Positions 18,001 to 29,726 of a stretch of 60,000 nt of DNA are shown piece after piece. Position numbers and translations under genes: made by a program. The notes below the pieces were generated by a model that worked only from the letters and a program-made list of their open reading frames with translations, was not told the origin of the DNA and made no database searches. This stretch comes from Liolophura sinensis (taxonomy: Eukaryota > Mollusca > Polyplacophora > Chitonida > Chitonidae), in NCBI RefSeq assembly GCF_032854445.1, contig NC_088301.1:3784001-3844000 (forward strand), in the 5' to 3' direction. Within the stretch, counting starts at the first letter, position 1, and each line of letters starts with the position of its first letter.

Positions 18001-18587
18001 CTCTGCTGACCGACCGCACTCCCAAACGCATTCATGCTTCTCTGCGGTACTTGTGGGTATCTGGGCATGACGTTCCCTTGGTTGGCGCTCGGCGCAGCAT
18101 TAATGGAATAATCAACGCCGTTTCCCCGGCGATTAGGATTAAACGCCGACGTGTCCACCGCGGGGGGTCGATACTGCGCAGGCACCTGCGAAGGAGTATA
18201 TGCCCGGGGTCTATCAACCGTACCGGTATTCTTCAAAGTGTTACCCGCCGTAGGTTCCGCCAAAGGTTCTGGTGTCGCTATTGAGTTGGAGTTTGGGATC
18301 TGCTGAGGGTACGCCAAACCTGATTGAGAGTTTTTTGGCTGACCTTGTTGCCGTTGTTGCTGTTGCTCTGTACCGGAAATAGGAGCGGATTGTTGTAACT
18401 GGCCATATTGCTGTTGGGCCCCCGCAGCTTGGGAATCAACGGCTTGTACCCCTTTTGCTTGTTTGGTGTGAGGGTTAGAAGCATACGCTTTATTACTAGT
18501 CAAAGTGGGTTCGCGTTGTCCCGTAACATGTTGAAGAAAACAGACGCTCATCCACAAACAAACTGCTAGTCGTGTCTGTTTATTCAT
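14808..18587 (-). CDS. secreted Gln/Pro/Ser/Asn-rich protein with C-terminal 8-Cys domain (two coding exons)
   Basis: Coding exons 17762-18587 and 14808-15001 join at phase 1 to give 339 residues. The start is the ATG at 18587: it directly follows a strong acceptor (TTTCTTAAACAG|ATG) and begins a typical signal peptide (MNKQTRLAVCLWMSVCFL, cleavage probably near residue 23). An in-frame ATG 63 bp upstream lies before that acceptor. Residues 24-275 are low-complexity, rich in Q, P, S, N, G and Y, with poly-Gln near residues 70-90, basic Arg patches and no cysteine. Residues 276-339 contain eight cysteines in a C-x8-CC-x5-C-x12-C-x10-CC-x4-C pattern. Intrinsically disordered secreted proteins with a Cys-rich module are common among mollusc shell-matrix, mucus and byssal proteins. 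That assignment is inference from composition only. A cryptic donor (ATTCC|GTACGT) in the last exon could give another C-terminus. Confidence 0.75.
15003..15850. other. intron of the secreted-protein gene, no other feature
   Basis: Lies between the two coding exons. A poor SINE-3'-like fragment (ACGCCATATAGGCGTACACTC) is visible at about 15728-15770. No coding signal is seen. Confidence 0.5.
15850..16400. repeat. 57-bp tandem repeat interrupted by a SINE
   Basis: Units with core CACATATTGCCGAGGCG followed by TGAAAGAAACATCGGCGTAT and TATAAATAATT. About five copies precede and two follow the SINE fragment at 16103-16280. Confidence 0.88.
16103..16280 (+). mobile_element. SINE family-1, 5' half
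   Basis: Begins GGGGCCTCCGTGGCTCAGTT (A-box region) and contains the B-box GAGTTCAAGTCC. It stops before the TATAAGTGAAATATTCTTGA 3' core. It sits inside a tandem array, so it inserted after, or was cut by, array turnover. Confidence 0.92.
16725..16991 (+). mobile_element. SINE family-1, full length
   Basis: tRNA-related head with diverged A box (GGCTCATTTAGTTAGCGCGC) and B box GAGTTCAAGTCC, body with TCTCCGGCCGTACGTGAGAA, 3' core GTATAAGTGAAATATTCTTG and a TAAATAAATAAAT tail. Confidence 0.94.
16992..17490. other. no feature seen
   Basis: A GC-rich patch (16995-17160) inside the secreted-protein intron. It has no recognisable coding or RNA feature. Confidence 0.4.
17539..17681. mobile_element. 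MITE-like palindromic element
   Basis: The ends GAACCCAGTTTCACAAAG and CTTTGTGGCACTGGGCCC are inverted copies. The interior (GTACATTGCC / GATTATGGTAC region) is also quasi-palindromic. The TIR resembles the element at 24354-24557. Confidence 0.65.
17762..18587 (-). CDS. secreted protein, coding exon 1 (signal peptide and low-complexity region)
   Basis: 826 nt, open throughout, bounded by the acceptor AAACAG at 18588-18593 and the donor TTGG|GTAATT at 17761-17760. The open frame runs only six codons past the donor, consistent with a true exon end. Confidence 0.78.
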
Positions 18588-18702
18588 CTGTTTAAGAAAA
18601 AACGCAATTATAGGCACAGCATATATGCTACATTGACTCGACTTTGGCATGATCTCGTATATGCTGAGCCATTATAGGGAACATGTACCAAGTCATAATC
18701 AA

Positions 18703-18966
18703 GGGGACCTCCGTGGCTCAGTTGGTTAGCACGCTAGCGCAGCGTAATGGCCCGGGGGAGGGGGGAGTCTCTCACCAATGCTGTGGGTTCAAGTTAAGCT
18801 CATCCTGGCTTCGTCTCCGGTCGTACGTGGGAATTTTTGCAGCAACCTGCGGATGGTCGTGGGTTTCCCCCGGGCTCTGCCTGGTTTCCACCCATCATAA
18901 TGCCGCCGTCATATAAGTGAAATATTCTTGAGTACGGCGTAAAACACCAATCAAATAAATAAATGT
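18703..18966 (+). mobile_element. SINE family-1, full length
   Basis: Head GGGGACCTCCGTGGCTCAGT with a good A box, B box GGGTTCAAGTTAAGC, 3' core and AAATAAATAAAT tail. It lies in the presumed 5' UTR intron of the secreted-protein gene, opposite in orientation to that gene. Confidence 0.94.
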
Positions 18967-19569
18967 CATAATCATAAGCCAAAACTGAACCCAAGACTCC
19001 CGATATCCTCTGACTGAGTAATAATTGTTTTCTACAATATATGGTTAGAGGTAATATTACCTGGAGCGAATTTCCCCTGTGTACGTATTTGAGCGATCTA
19101 TCTCCCTGGTCATAATACTGTTAGGAAATGTTCAAGACATTTGCTCATGAAAGACACGGAATTCCCATAGCATCCAGGACAGAACAATGTAAAATTACTT
19201 TTCCGAGCCGTTGTTTCTACTTATATAACACAGCTAATCAATATTTCCGCCTGTTCATCTATGTTTCGAAAAAGACATTCGTATGTACCAGGCGTCAACC
19301 TACTAGGACGTTTTAGGTCAATAACACAGCTAATAAATGCCTCTCTCTGATCCATCAGAGTATGGTGTCAAAAACATTAAATTGAATAATGTAATTGTAT
19401 GATTTCATCTATAACTAAAGTGTATTTTAAAAAAGTATTCTTAGACATTAAAGTGGAGTGATATTTAAAACATTGTTTATAATTTCGTCATGTAAACAAA
19501 CTTTGCACCCAATAATGCACGCACACACACACAAAACAAATAGAGAGCCTGAGACTTTATACTACTTAC

Positions 19570-19690
19570 CTTGGAGGCGACAGGTCTGCTTCTCACTTGG
19601 CCGAGTCCGTCAGTGTGTATACGTCACTTGTGTGGATACTCCGGTCATGGATGGGATGTATCGCCGGCTGTATACTGTACGGCAATCAAC
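19570..19690 (-). other. candidate non-coding first exon of the secreted-protein gene
   Basis: On the minus strand CGCCTCCAAG|GTAAGTAGT is a near-consensus donor at 19569-19568, about 1 kb upstream of the acceptor at 18588. The 5' limit is guessed. The intron between would contain the full-length SINE at 18703-18966. Confidence 0.45.
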
Positions 19691-19699
19691 GCCATGAAA

Positions 19700-22600
19700 A
19701 AAATCACCTGTTTAATTCGGACAAAAATAGACGAACGACCTTATTTACATAAGTATGTCTGCAATTGTATATGATACACTGTCGCACTGTTTTTCCACCA
19801 AAGTGCGAATTAGTCATATAATATTAGTAATATAGACAGAGGTCTGAATACATGAACGTGTCTGGAGTGTGCATAAGCTACTAAATGCACATATATACGA
19901 TACGTCTTCTTTAGAAAGGTTGGGAGACATGTTCGGTTTACAGTGGGCCACCACGCTTCTGTTCTAACACACAGGCCCTATTGCGGGCAACGAAAGGACA
20001 AGACGTTTGAGTAATACACTTCTGTTCCTAGACATAGGCCCTACTGGGACGAGGAAAGCACATTACGTTTGGCCAGTACATCTCTGTTCTAAGGAGGTTT
20101 TGGTACAGAGAGCCCATTCTGTACGATGCCTTCAAACACAAAATATAGGCCTGTAGAAAGACATCTTTACTCTTAAGTAAACGTTCCAAGTCAATAATCA
20201 CAAGGCCACTTCCCAAATACGAACGTTCTACACAGACCTCTAAAAAAGAAAATATATAAAGCATGAAATTAAGACGGATTCACGAAAACAGATGTCAACA
20301 GTTTTCAATGGTGTTGGAAAGACGCATGGTATGTTCTAGGCAACTGAGTCAGTCTCCAATCTCCAGAAATCGGTCTCCGGATCGTTTACCATGCTAGTAT
20401 ATAAATTTTCGTTGATCAAAACCACGATGAATATGCATCCCTTAGACCCGGGTCATTTAATGCGAAATTAGACACTGTTATGAAACAAAGTGTCAGAAAT
20501 TCACGGCCAAGAGAATTATACTAATTGCATAATTCTATAAAAAGAGCAAAGGCCTTGAAATCGGCATATAATTCACAGAATCTGACAGATGTATTCTGTA
20601 GACCTATAATATACTTGTTCTGTTTAGTTGGCCTTACATCATGCAGCTCATTATAGATCATTTGCCTCCTATCAGTGACATAGACTGCCGGTGAAAATAT
20701 GTACACCACACGTGGTACAGTTAGTCATTTACTTACCAAAGGTAGATGGTATATTCCAGGTGATTTCCACACCCCACGAAACTGAACAACATCGTATAAA
20801 TGAAACATTCTAGAGCACAGCATATACACAGATCGATCAGCTCCTCTGGTTTATTGTAAATTCACCATGGGTTCCAGTTATAGCTATTTTACATACAGTT
20901 TTGCAGTGTCTCGAAAAATATTTTGATTGAAATAAAACTCAAATTTCAGTATTTGAATTCATGTCATATATTCATGTCATTTCTGTTTGGGAATCTTATA
21001 CTAAAGTCCTATTGAAGAAAAAGGGCAATTTTTTCTTGAACGTTAAATAATCATGAAACATGACACACAATGCAATAAATAAACAAATTGTTGGTGAATA
21101 ATTGCTTATAACACCTTAAAACACTGCCTAGCCTATGAATATTGCCATGGAAACCAGTGCAATAAAAGAATAATACTTTATAAATGTAATATACAACAAA
21201 AGGACCGGGGTACTCATTTACGCTGCGAAGTCTGAAAGATCAAAAGTGAAATTATATTGCCAAAATAAGAGCCGACATGAATACTTGTATTACAGGAAAG
21301 CAAAATCTGGCGGCTGGACTTTTGGTGACAAGATTAATTGGGGCGAGGGACAGACGGGCTTATAGAAAAATCCAGCGTCGCCCAATAGCCTGCACAAACA
21401 AATCGGCGGGATGTTTATGATGGCGCATATGTTATGTTATAAATTCATTCAGGTGTTTAAATACATCATTGTATAATACATATGGGCTATATTTATATCA
21501 TTTCGTGATGTCTGCGACATGCCCAGGTACTTGTGTATGTAAAGTCACTCAAGAACACAATGTTCTTGATAACAATGGGTAGTTGAGACAATTTTTCTTC
21601 CGTGATAAAATCTGATTAAAATACTTCGCTGACATATAACAATGAAATATGATTAGCCTTGCGAAATTTTTTGCCAAACCTGATTACAAGTGCATGCTCG
21701 GCTGGTATCAGGACGAGAATGGTTAACATGAGAATGCTGCTTAACACGGCTCAGTGCACAGATGCAGCCCTATCTCTTTTTATAGACAATAAAGCCATTG
21801 TGATGTGTAAGTTTTGAAGAAATGTATCCAAAACTATTAATCCACGAGAATCCCCATATGTTTCTATCGAGCGCATGTAAGAAAGTAAATTCATGATAAA
21901 AGCTATAATTACTACCCAAATCACGAAGTCAGTTAAGGCTATGCATGCTGCCACTGAGGACTTTCCACCAATCATCACTGTGGCAAACTTACAATTATTT
22001 ATTTTTGTTCTGAAATACCTTATATCCAGTGATAGTTATGAAACGTGAATCTAATGTTAATAAAATAAGTAAAATTCTTGCAAGAGGGCTGTAGGATCAC
22101 CTTTTGATAACATGTATATGTATATATAAATACCGCCACACGGCTCTCTACAATTCGGTGCTTATCTTGTGCTAACACCCTATGGTTTATTCATTTTTTA
22201 GTTCATCGTTAACAACAATATTGTTAAACTGTTGAACTTAGCATACCTTTATGACTTTCATTTGTCCTGGATGAACTGGAATTCCTTTGTTAGTTGTTTT
22301 TTTTACCAATAATCTTCAAAAATTACTCGTTTAACCAGCCGATTATGCCTAACACATGCAGTGCATAACCATCCATTATAACCTTCCCTTCTCTGATTCA
22401 TCGGAGTTCGACTGTAACTTTAAGCCCGGAGGTTTGTCGGGCGTCTGTTGAAGGTTGGTGATTTCTTTCACCCATAACCTTCGCTCAATCAGTCCAACAA
22501 ACAAGCAAATAAATAACACTGATCGCATCCGTTTGTTTCCTTTATACCAGTTTTTAACGATTCAAGAAAAAAGCATTTTTTAAGATAAAAAAGCATATTG

Positions 22601-23300
22601 CAATAAATCCAGATCAGATTTTAAAGTCGAAATTCAAAAATACAATAACATTAGGTCAACTATCCTATCACCATACAAATACAGGTCAAATAAATAAAAT
22701 GAATGTATAACAAACGTAACTTCCACATGTTACACCTAGCGTGACAAGTTAATGATAGACGACCACATGTGCTCTTCAGAAGGATTCCCCTATGTATCTG
22801 GTATCTTTCCAACATGCTACATTAGCATACCTTAATAATTATCGATTCTAATTCATGACAACACTTATTTATTTAATACAAGTTGGCCTATATCTTAACA
22901 CACACAAAAGTACATTTTTCCAAAGAAATAAAAAGATCCACTAAGATTCGAACTGTTTTCCACGGTGACTTCATTAGTCTTATGTACGGCACCATGAAGG
23001 ATGCCACACCGATTTGGGAAGAAATGCGGATTTTAAACTTGCTAAAATATGTCAAACCTGATCACATGCATTATAAAGTTTATGTCTTGAAGATGAAAAC
23101 AAACAGTAACCAAAACTTTAACACACACAGAAATGCAAACGGCACGTGACTGTTTCAGTAAAAATATTTTTCTGCGTGGCTAACGCTGATCTTAACAGTA
23201 AATTAAGTGCCTCGTTTGAACTAAAAATTATCTAGAGTGCATCTTCTTTAATGACCGTGAAACTTTAATGGGCACTTCGATCTTAAAATAGATGGTTGCT
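19700..23300. other. gene-poor intergenic region
   Basis: AT-rich, with only short unsupported ORFs. A roughly 70-bp direct duplication around TTCTGTTCTAACACACAGGC (19950-20090) is the only structure noted. One isolated X-box-like ATTGCCATGGAAAC occurs near 21142. Confidence 0.5.
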
Positions 23301-23303
23301 TAG

Positions 23304-23430
23304 TATTTATTTATTTGGTGTTTTACGCCGTACTCAAGAACATTTCACTTATACGACAGCGGCCAGCATTACCCACGACCATCCGCAGGTTACTGCAAGA
23401 CCTTTCCAAGTACGGCCGGAGAGGAATGAT
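23304..23430 (-). mobile_element. SINE family-1 3' fragment
   Basis: Reverse orientation: TTTATTTATTTGGTGTTTTA, ACGCCGTACTCAAGAACATT, then CCGCAGGTTACTGCA and a truncated TACGGCCGGAGAGG end. Confidence 0.88.
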
Positions 23431-23818
23431 AGCTTAGTAATAACCTGCCAAAACTGCATTTTTTAAATTTTCAAATTTACAGTGTGAAGATCAACGTTAA
23501 CCAGAAAAATATTTTTACTGAAACTTTCAAATACGCCTATGTATTTGCGCGTGCTGTCCAAGTTTTGTTTTGGCTAACGTTTGTTTTCACATGTAAGACA
23601 TATGTTGTCATTTTTTTCATAGTTTAGTAAGTTTAAAACACGTATTTCTGCCACATGTGTAAGATGTGTAAGGCATCTTACATACTACAGCGAACTAACG
23701 AACAATCTGGGGAGAACTGGGAAGAGTTCGAATCTTTGTGGTTCTTGTTTTTTTTTCTTCGAAATCATACTTTTGTATGAGTAAAGATTTATAGGCCATC
23801 TTGCATTAAAATAAGTGT

Positions 23819-23986
23819 TATCATGAATTTATTTATTTATTTGATTGGTGTTTTACGCCGTACTCAATAATATTTCACTTATACGACGGCGGCCAGCATT
23901 ATGGTGGGTGGAAACCGGGCAGTGCCCGGGGGAAACCCAAGACCAACCGCAGGTTGCTGGCTGACCTTCCCACGTATCATGAATTT
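23819..23986 (-). mobile_element. 5'-truncated SINE family-1 with 12-bp target-site duplication
   Basis: The element runs from the ATTTATTTATTTGATTGGTG tail to CTTCCCACG. It is flanked on both sides by TATCATGAATTT (23819-23830 and 23975-23986). Direct duplication of the target plus 5' truncation is the signature of LINE-driven retrotransposition. Confidence 0.92.
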
Positions 23987-24353
23987 GAATGGATAACTGT
24001 TTAAGGTATGGTATACACAACTTGTAGCAACTATGGTGAAATCATACGTGAATCCTGGCTGCAGAGCACGTGGTCGTCTAGCATTAAAATGTTACGTGTA
24101 GCGGAATTATAAATATTTGTTACATATTATTATTATAAGTCAGAAGCTTCCATTTGTGGTGTAGTGATTTCTCCCAATCTACAGTGTCTAATGCAAAAAG
24201 ATATTTCATTGTGACGAGGTTACCATTTTATGATCTCTGTATCCCTTCATTGCCTCTTTGGAGGTTTATAGGTTGCATGCTTGCCATATAACAAGAAAAG
24301 AAGAGTAAACAGAACTGAAAAAAGAAGTAGCCTTACGAGAGTGTCACTCTGCA

Positions 24354-24557
24354 TGGGCCCAGTTGTTCAAAAGTGTATTAGCTAATACTGGTATTAAATC
24401 ATATTTAATATTTAACACTAACCAAACCCAGCAGCAATTTTAGTTCACATTTAATATAATATTACACAAAATTTTTTGGCTAAGCACAAAATTGAAGACT
24501 TGGCTTAAAGTTAAACCTAGTATTAAGTCTAAAACCAGGTTTGAACTACTGGGCCCA
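24354..24557. mobile_element. MITE-like element with about 19-bp inverted ends
   Basis: The left end TGGGCCCAGTTGTTCAAA and right end TTTGAACTACTGGGCCCA are inverted copies. The interior also pairs (GCTAATACTGGTATTA with CCTAGTATTAAGTC). About 204 bp, non-coding. Confidence 0.75.
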
Positions 24558-24559
24558 GG

Positions 24560-25015
24560 GATGTATAGTCATTTTCGCTTATTGCAGTGTACAGTTTCTT
24601 GCACTGGGGCCAATTTCTCGCTTTATCGTGCCAGGTCCATTGCATTTCTTATCACCCCTCTCTGGGGCCCATTCTCTGCCTAACCGTACCATGTGCGTTT
24701 CGACATCCCTATCTTTCAGCATGGGCCATTCACATATATCGATGGCCTTCGGAAGCAAGACGAAATTGGCCTTCTGCGGAATGTTGGAGCTATTGTAAGT
24801 TTGCGTTTTTTGTCCGACAGGAAAACCACAAGATAAGTTTACTTTTGGGGCACTGAGGTGATACGGACGTTTGGTGTAGAAGGGAAATCCCCATGTTTTG
24901 GCAGTATAAACATGTATATATCTCCTGGTACTTTATAGCGGACAGGAATGACAGTATCCGTCTCGCCACATAGCTATGATGCCCATGGCATCCTCAAATC
25001 AAGGGATTCAATTAT
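24560..25015. other. no feature seen
   Basis: Overlapping short ORFs in several frames show no family resemblance and no splice-supported extension. Confidence 0.4.
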
Positions 25016-25016
25016 A

Positions 25017-25150
25017 TTTAATTATTGGTGTTTTACGCCATGCTCAAGAATATTTCATTTATACGACGGCGGACAGCATTATGGTTGGAGGAAACCTTGC
25101 AGAGCCTAGGGGAAAACCCATGCACAACCATCCGCACATTGCCGTCTTAC
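25017..25150 (-). mobile_element. SINE family-1 3' fragment
   Basis: TTGGTGTTTTACGCCATGCTC through GACCATCCGCA-like sequence. It is diverged and the head is missing. Confidence 0.85.
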
Positions 25151-25251
25151 CTTCAAACCTGTGGATTCCCCATTCTCGTGGTAGTTAATCTGCCACTTGG
25201 AGTAGTGTATGGTAGGCACTCCGGTTTCATTCATCCATAAACCTGGCTGCC

Positions 25252-25580
25252 AGTTATTTATTTGTTTCACTGGTGTTTTACGCCGTACTCAAGAATATTT
25301 CACTTATATGGCGGAGGCCAGCACTACGGTGGGAGGGAATCACTTATACGGCGGAGGCCAGCACTACGGTGGGAGGGAACCGCACAGAGCCTGTTGAAAA
25401 CTCACGACCATCCTCAGATTGCTGCCTTTTTACACTATGGTCTTGACATCTATACGTCACATGCGCGGTGAACCAGAGAGAAAGCCAGCATGAGCTGGAC
25501 TTGAACTCAAATCGACCGCATCGCTGAAATGCTCTTCGTTCATTGTGCTGCTATACGACACTAACCACTAGGCCTTGGAG
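25252..25580 (-). mobile_element. SINE family-1 with internal duplication
   Basis: Tail TTATTTATTTGTTTCACTGG, 3' core, then a segment of about 40 bp (CACTTATACGGCGGAGGCCA onward) repeated at 25297-25330 and 25341-25380, followed by the B-box region AGCTGGACTTGAACTC and a diverged head ending CTAGGCCTTGG. Confidence 0.88.
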
Positions 25581-26880
25581 AAACGCTGTACGTGTAATCT
25601 ACAAACGAATGAACTAAGGAATAAAATTTAACGCCACACAGGCCACATTTCAGCCATATCGTGGCGAGACCGCTGACGAAAATCGCTGAACTTCCAGTTC
25701 GACGACGTGACATATGACGATCTCACGCCAAAAAATAAGTCACCAAAGCGTCTACATTTCGGAGTATAAAAACGATAGCATTAATTTTATAAGAAACAGT
25801 ATTGAAAACAGCTCTCACACTGTGGCATTTCATTTGTTCATCATAGTTTTCTTCTTTATGACAAAAGTACATCACAGAAAACGTGGTCGTGGCGTCGAAG
25901 CACTGGACAACAGACATGTATATGGACAGCCATTTAGGATTTACTATCAGGGTAGAAAAAAAGTATCCATATTAGCATCATTGAACAACTTTTACACATT
26001 TTAACAACTTTTTTTTCACAGAAAAAACAAAAATATCCCTTTTAACCCAAACCATATTTGATGGCTTATGGACAGCCCGAATATAGTTTTGACCAAACTG
26101 AATCTGAATTCAGTCACACTCAAATTTTAGTCTGTTCAATTAATAAACCACAAAAATTGTGTTTTACTTGCACTCAAAGGCAGACCTGTGCATATATACA
26201 CGTAGTGGCTGTAATGATATGAATGGTCATTTACTTTGCGCTATAAAAGTTTTTGATATTTGTAGGAGCAAGCCATTATAACACAAAACCGACAAGGTGT
26301 GGTCATAGAAAATGACAGCTAAGCCTAAAACATGACAAGTAAATGAAATAAGGTAATATTAAGAAATCAGCCCGTAAATAAATAAACTTAACTTTACAAT
26401 CTGAAATATGTATGTCACCCGTGCACTACCTTACAACAGGACACAGTTCAGTTTTGCAGTCCACTAAAACGGCTATTAAAAACACACAGCATTTCAGTTT
26501 GTAAGGTACGAAATTATCTTTTTTTCACTTCCACAGCCCATATAATTAACTTTATCTTGGTGTTTCTTTTTTCATCTTTTATGCTCATAAAATAGTGTTA
26601 TGCCAATAAACATGTTTATTGAATTCACGAGGCATTAATAATAGCAAATACCTATCAACTTCAGTTCAGTAGAACAGTTAAATAGTTGGACACTTCTAAT
26701 TTTGCAGTAAATGAAAATAACCAAAAACTTGCATAAGATTTGTAGAGCATAAAATTATATAAACTGGTCATAACTGTATATCAGAGCCCTGTTGAACCAA
26801 GATATTGTAAGCTAATTTGAATCTAACTACATGTATAGATGCCTTTTAACGTTGGTTATCGTGGTAGCTAATTAGCCTAT
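25580..26880. other. no feature seen
   Basis: AT-rich intergenic sequence. A 96-codon plus-strand ORF at 25714-26004 has no recognisable family and is not called. Confidence 0.4.
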
Positions 26881-27440
26881 CATGGCAGCTTTGTCAACCA
26901 TCCCATGATGACAGCTATATGTCTGCCATGGTAGTTACAATCAACTTGACCCATAATGGCAGCTTTGTAGTTGCTGTGGTAATCACAATCCAATTAGCTT
27001 ATCATGGCAACCTTGTGGCAGCTGTGGTAATTACAATCAAATTAATTTATAATGGCAGCCTCATGGCTGCTGTGGTAGTTACAATGAACCAAGCCTATCA
27101 TTGCAGCTTTGTGACTGCTGTGGTAGTTACAATCAAATTAGCTCATCATGGCTGCTGTGGTAGTTACAATCAAAATAACTCATCGTGAGAGGTTTGTGGC
27201 TGCTGTGGAAGTTGAATCAACTAAGCTTATCATGGCAGCTTTGTGGCTGCTGTGGTAGTTACAATCAAATTAGCTCATCACGGCTGCTGTGGTAGTTACA
27301 ATCAAAATAGCTCATCATGACAGGTTTGTGGCTGCTGTGGTAGTTGAATCAACTAAGCTTATCATCACAGCTTTGTGGCTGCTGTGGTAGTTACAATCAA
27401 ATTAGCTCACCATGGCAACTTTGTGACTGGTGTAGTAGTG
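26880..27440. repeat. tandem array with GCTGCTGTGGTAGTTACAAT core
   Basis: About 11 units of 32-50 bp alternating a GGCAGCTTTGTGGCTGCTGT block with TAGTTACAATCAAATTAGCT. It lies beyond the 3' end of IPO13. Confidence 0.9.
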
Positions 27441-29617
27441 CTCAGCTGGTCAAGGACCCTCAAACCCAACAGCTAATAGTTACTAATGATTACAAACGAG
27501 GAATGGAATTTGGAAGCAGTTTTCTGAGGTCATTTTGAAACACAAGTATGTACATCCACACAAACACTGAAACATGAACAATCATTCAAACCTAATTTCC
27601 TTCTCAAAAATTCACATATCTCAACAAACAGAGGTTTGAAATTGTTTCATAAACAATCACTATATTCATGATTATTTCTTAATACAACCTGATTCAAATA
27701 TCCACCAATCTTATTCCTCTGTCATGGCTCACAGTTTCTGACAATGATGGCACCTAATATGACTTGTGTCTACAAAAGACTAGACAGGCAGCACTCTTCA
27801 GTAAAGTCTGTTCCCATGGAAAAAAAAAGGAAATGAATGGAGTCCTGGAAATTAAATATCTGATGAGCACTAAATGTACACAATTAGATGCTATAACACA
27901 TCTAGCCTGGTCAAATAGCCATTGGTAATCAACCATAAAATGAACAACTAATTACAAATCAGCTTTTCATGTGTAAACAAAAAACAACAAAAAAACATTG
28001 ATTATACAGAAAAACATTACAAGTTAGATGTACATGTATTAGAAAATATGATGTGGGGTTCTTATGAAAGAGTTGACAGTAAACAACTTGTTTATATAAT
28101 GCACTAGTTAGGAAACATTTTGATAGCACTGTACAAATAAATAGCCATATCCAAAGAGTTGAGGAAAACATTTCAGTTTTTTAATGACATATTTCCTACC
28201 TACACATATGCTCAACATAAATACCGTTCACTTTTTACATGTTTGTTCATGTTATCATTTTTAAACATGCATGAATATCAAAGTTACACATTTCTCATAT
28301 GACAGCACCTTAAGATTGGAAAGACATAGCAGTATATCCCCATGATTCAGTATCTCTCCAGCAATAACAGTCAAATTGGAACAGAATTAGTAAAAATTTA
28401 TTAATTTTATCAGCATTTATCACGACGTGTTCTAAATACAATCCAATGACTACACAAAAATGCTTACGCTTACACATGGATTAACGCAGTACATACAGTA
28501 ACACACTTGTCACTTGTTCGAGATTCTATACACAACCTTTGCAATACACAATCATAATTTTTTTTTTAACTGGAGAGAAACAAGTGATCAGTTGGCATTG
28601 TCAATCAAAATTTTACATCAATGTGAGAACAGTATATTTTCTTGAAGCTGTCAGTTTGTCCGCCAAGATGGCTCCTCTAGCACATTTTTAAGGCTTTATT
28701 ATTGCCCCTGAGATCTGTTAATTAGTCACACAACTTGTAACTTTAAAACTCATTGATGCACTGCTTTACACTGCAGACAGAAAAGATTGGGAGTCTGACG
28801 TTAGGGCTGAATGTTCAGAGTAAAGTCAAACTGTTTACATTAGTAGTCACTTGACAGAGTTACCAGGCTACTGGGTACATCACAAAACCTAAAAAACATG
28901 TGCAATTATGTTTTCATAATGCATCATAATATCTTTCAAACAAAAAAAACCTATGCAGGTTACCAGTTGTGTTTTGATAATGCAGCGTAGTATCTTTAAA
29001 AACAAAAATATGCAGACTATCATCAACCCAGGGGAAGAAACAGTAGTATTTTGCTCTTTCAAATTTCAACTCAAAACACTGTTAGATATTTTATACTGTA
29101 CAGAATATATAGGAAACTAACTATACAGCACCTGAGTTATACTACAACAACAACCCTTTGTTGTCTCACAACATAGTTGGTAAAAATCAGTGTGGAACAC
29201 AGCCTATACACCAGAAACTAGAACTTTTGTTAAATCTGGGCTTTACATGAAGTTAAGAACAAGTGCCAGCTGTAGTGTCCCTTACGGCATGGTAAATTTG
29301 TACTGTGGTTGATTTTCATTCGTCTCACATATTCCTACATTGTATGTTAAACATTTTTTCCACCTTTTTTCCAGATCTTATCTTGTGTATTCACACTTCA
29401 CCAAAGATTCGAACAGACACAGTCAATGGGCTAAGTCGGCCAGCCCATGGACATGTTAAGAGAGTTTGTCTACCACAGTCTTTTGCTGCAGAACCCACCC
29501 ACATACCCCAAATCAGATCATCCCCAGCCCCTACAGATACCCTCCTTGCACTGCCTGGATTTCCCATCCTGTCAGTCCATCATCACCATCCACAATCTTC
29601 ACGATATCGACCTTGAC
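27441..29617 (-). other. IPO13 3' UTR and downstream flank
   Basis: AT-rich, no coding signal. Minus-strand AATAAA hexamers occur at 28695-28700 and 28397-28402, and either could end the transcript. Which is used cannot be decided from sequence. Confidence 0.45.
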
Positions 29618-29726
29618 CTAGATCATCGGTGTAGAGTGTGCAGCGTATTCTGTTCCCATCAGCCCTCGAGCCAGGAAGGTGAATTCTGTGACAGCCTCGC
29701 GTACCCTTCTCTTATTCACAGGATTT
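29618..29726 (-). CDS. IPO13: IPO13 window exon 23 (terminal)
   Basis: 109 nt, NPVNKRRVREAVTEFTFLAR through STPMI and a TAG stop. Acceptor AAAAAACAG|AAATCC. Matches the conserved C-terminal helix VNKRRVKEMVKEF and RGLxGTxY. Confidence 0.93.

Noticed and set aside
22883-23149. 88-codon plus-strand ORF (MAYILTHTKVHF...)
   Set aside because: No recognisable domain, isolated in AT-rich intergenic DNA.
25714-26004. 96-codon plus-strand ORF
   Set aside because: No family resemblance, AT-rich composition equal to flanks, no splice or promoter support.
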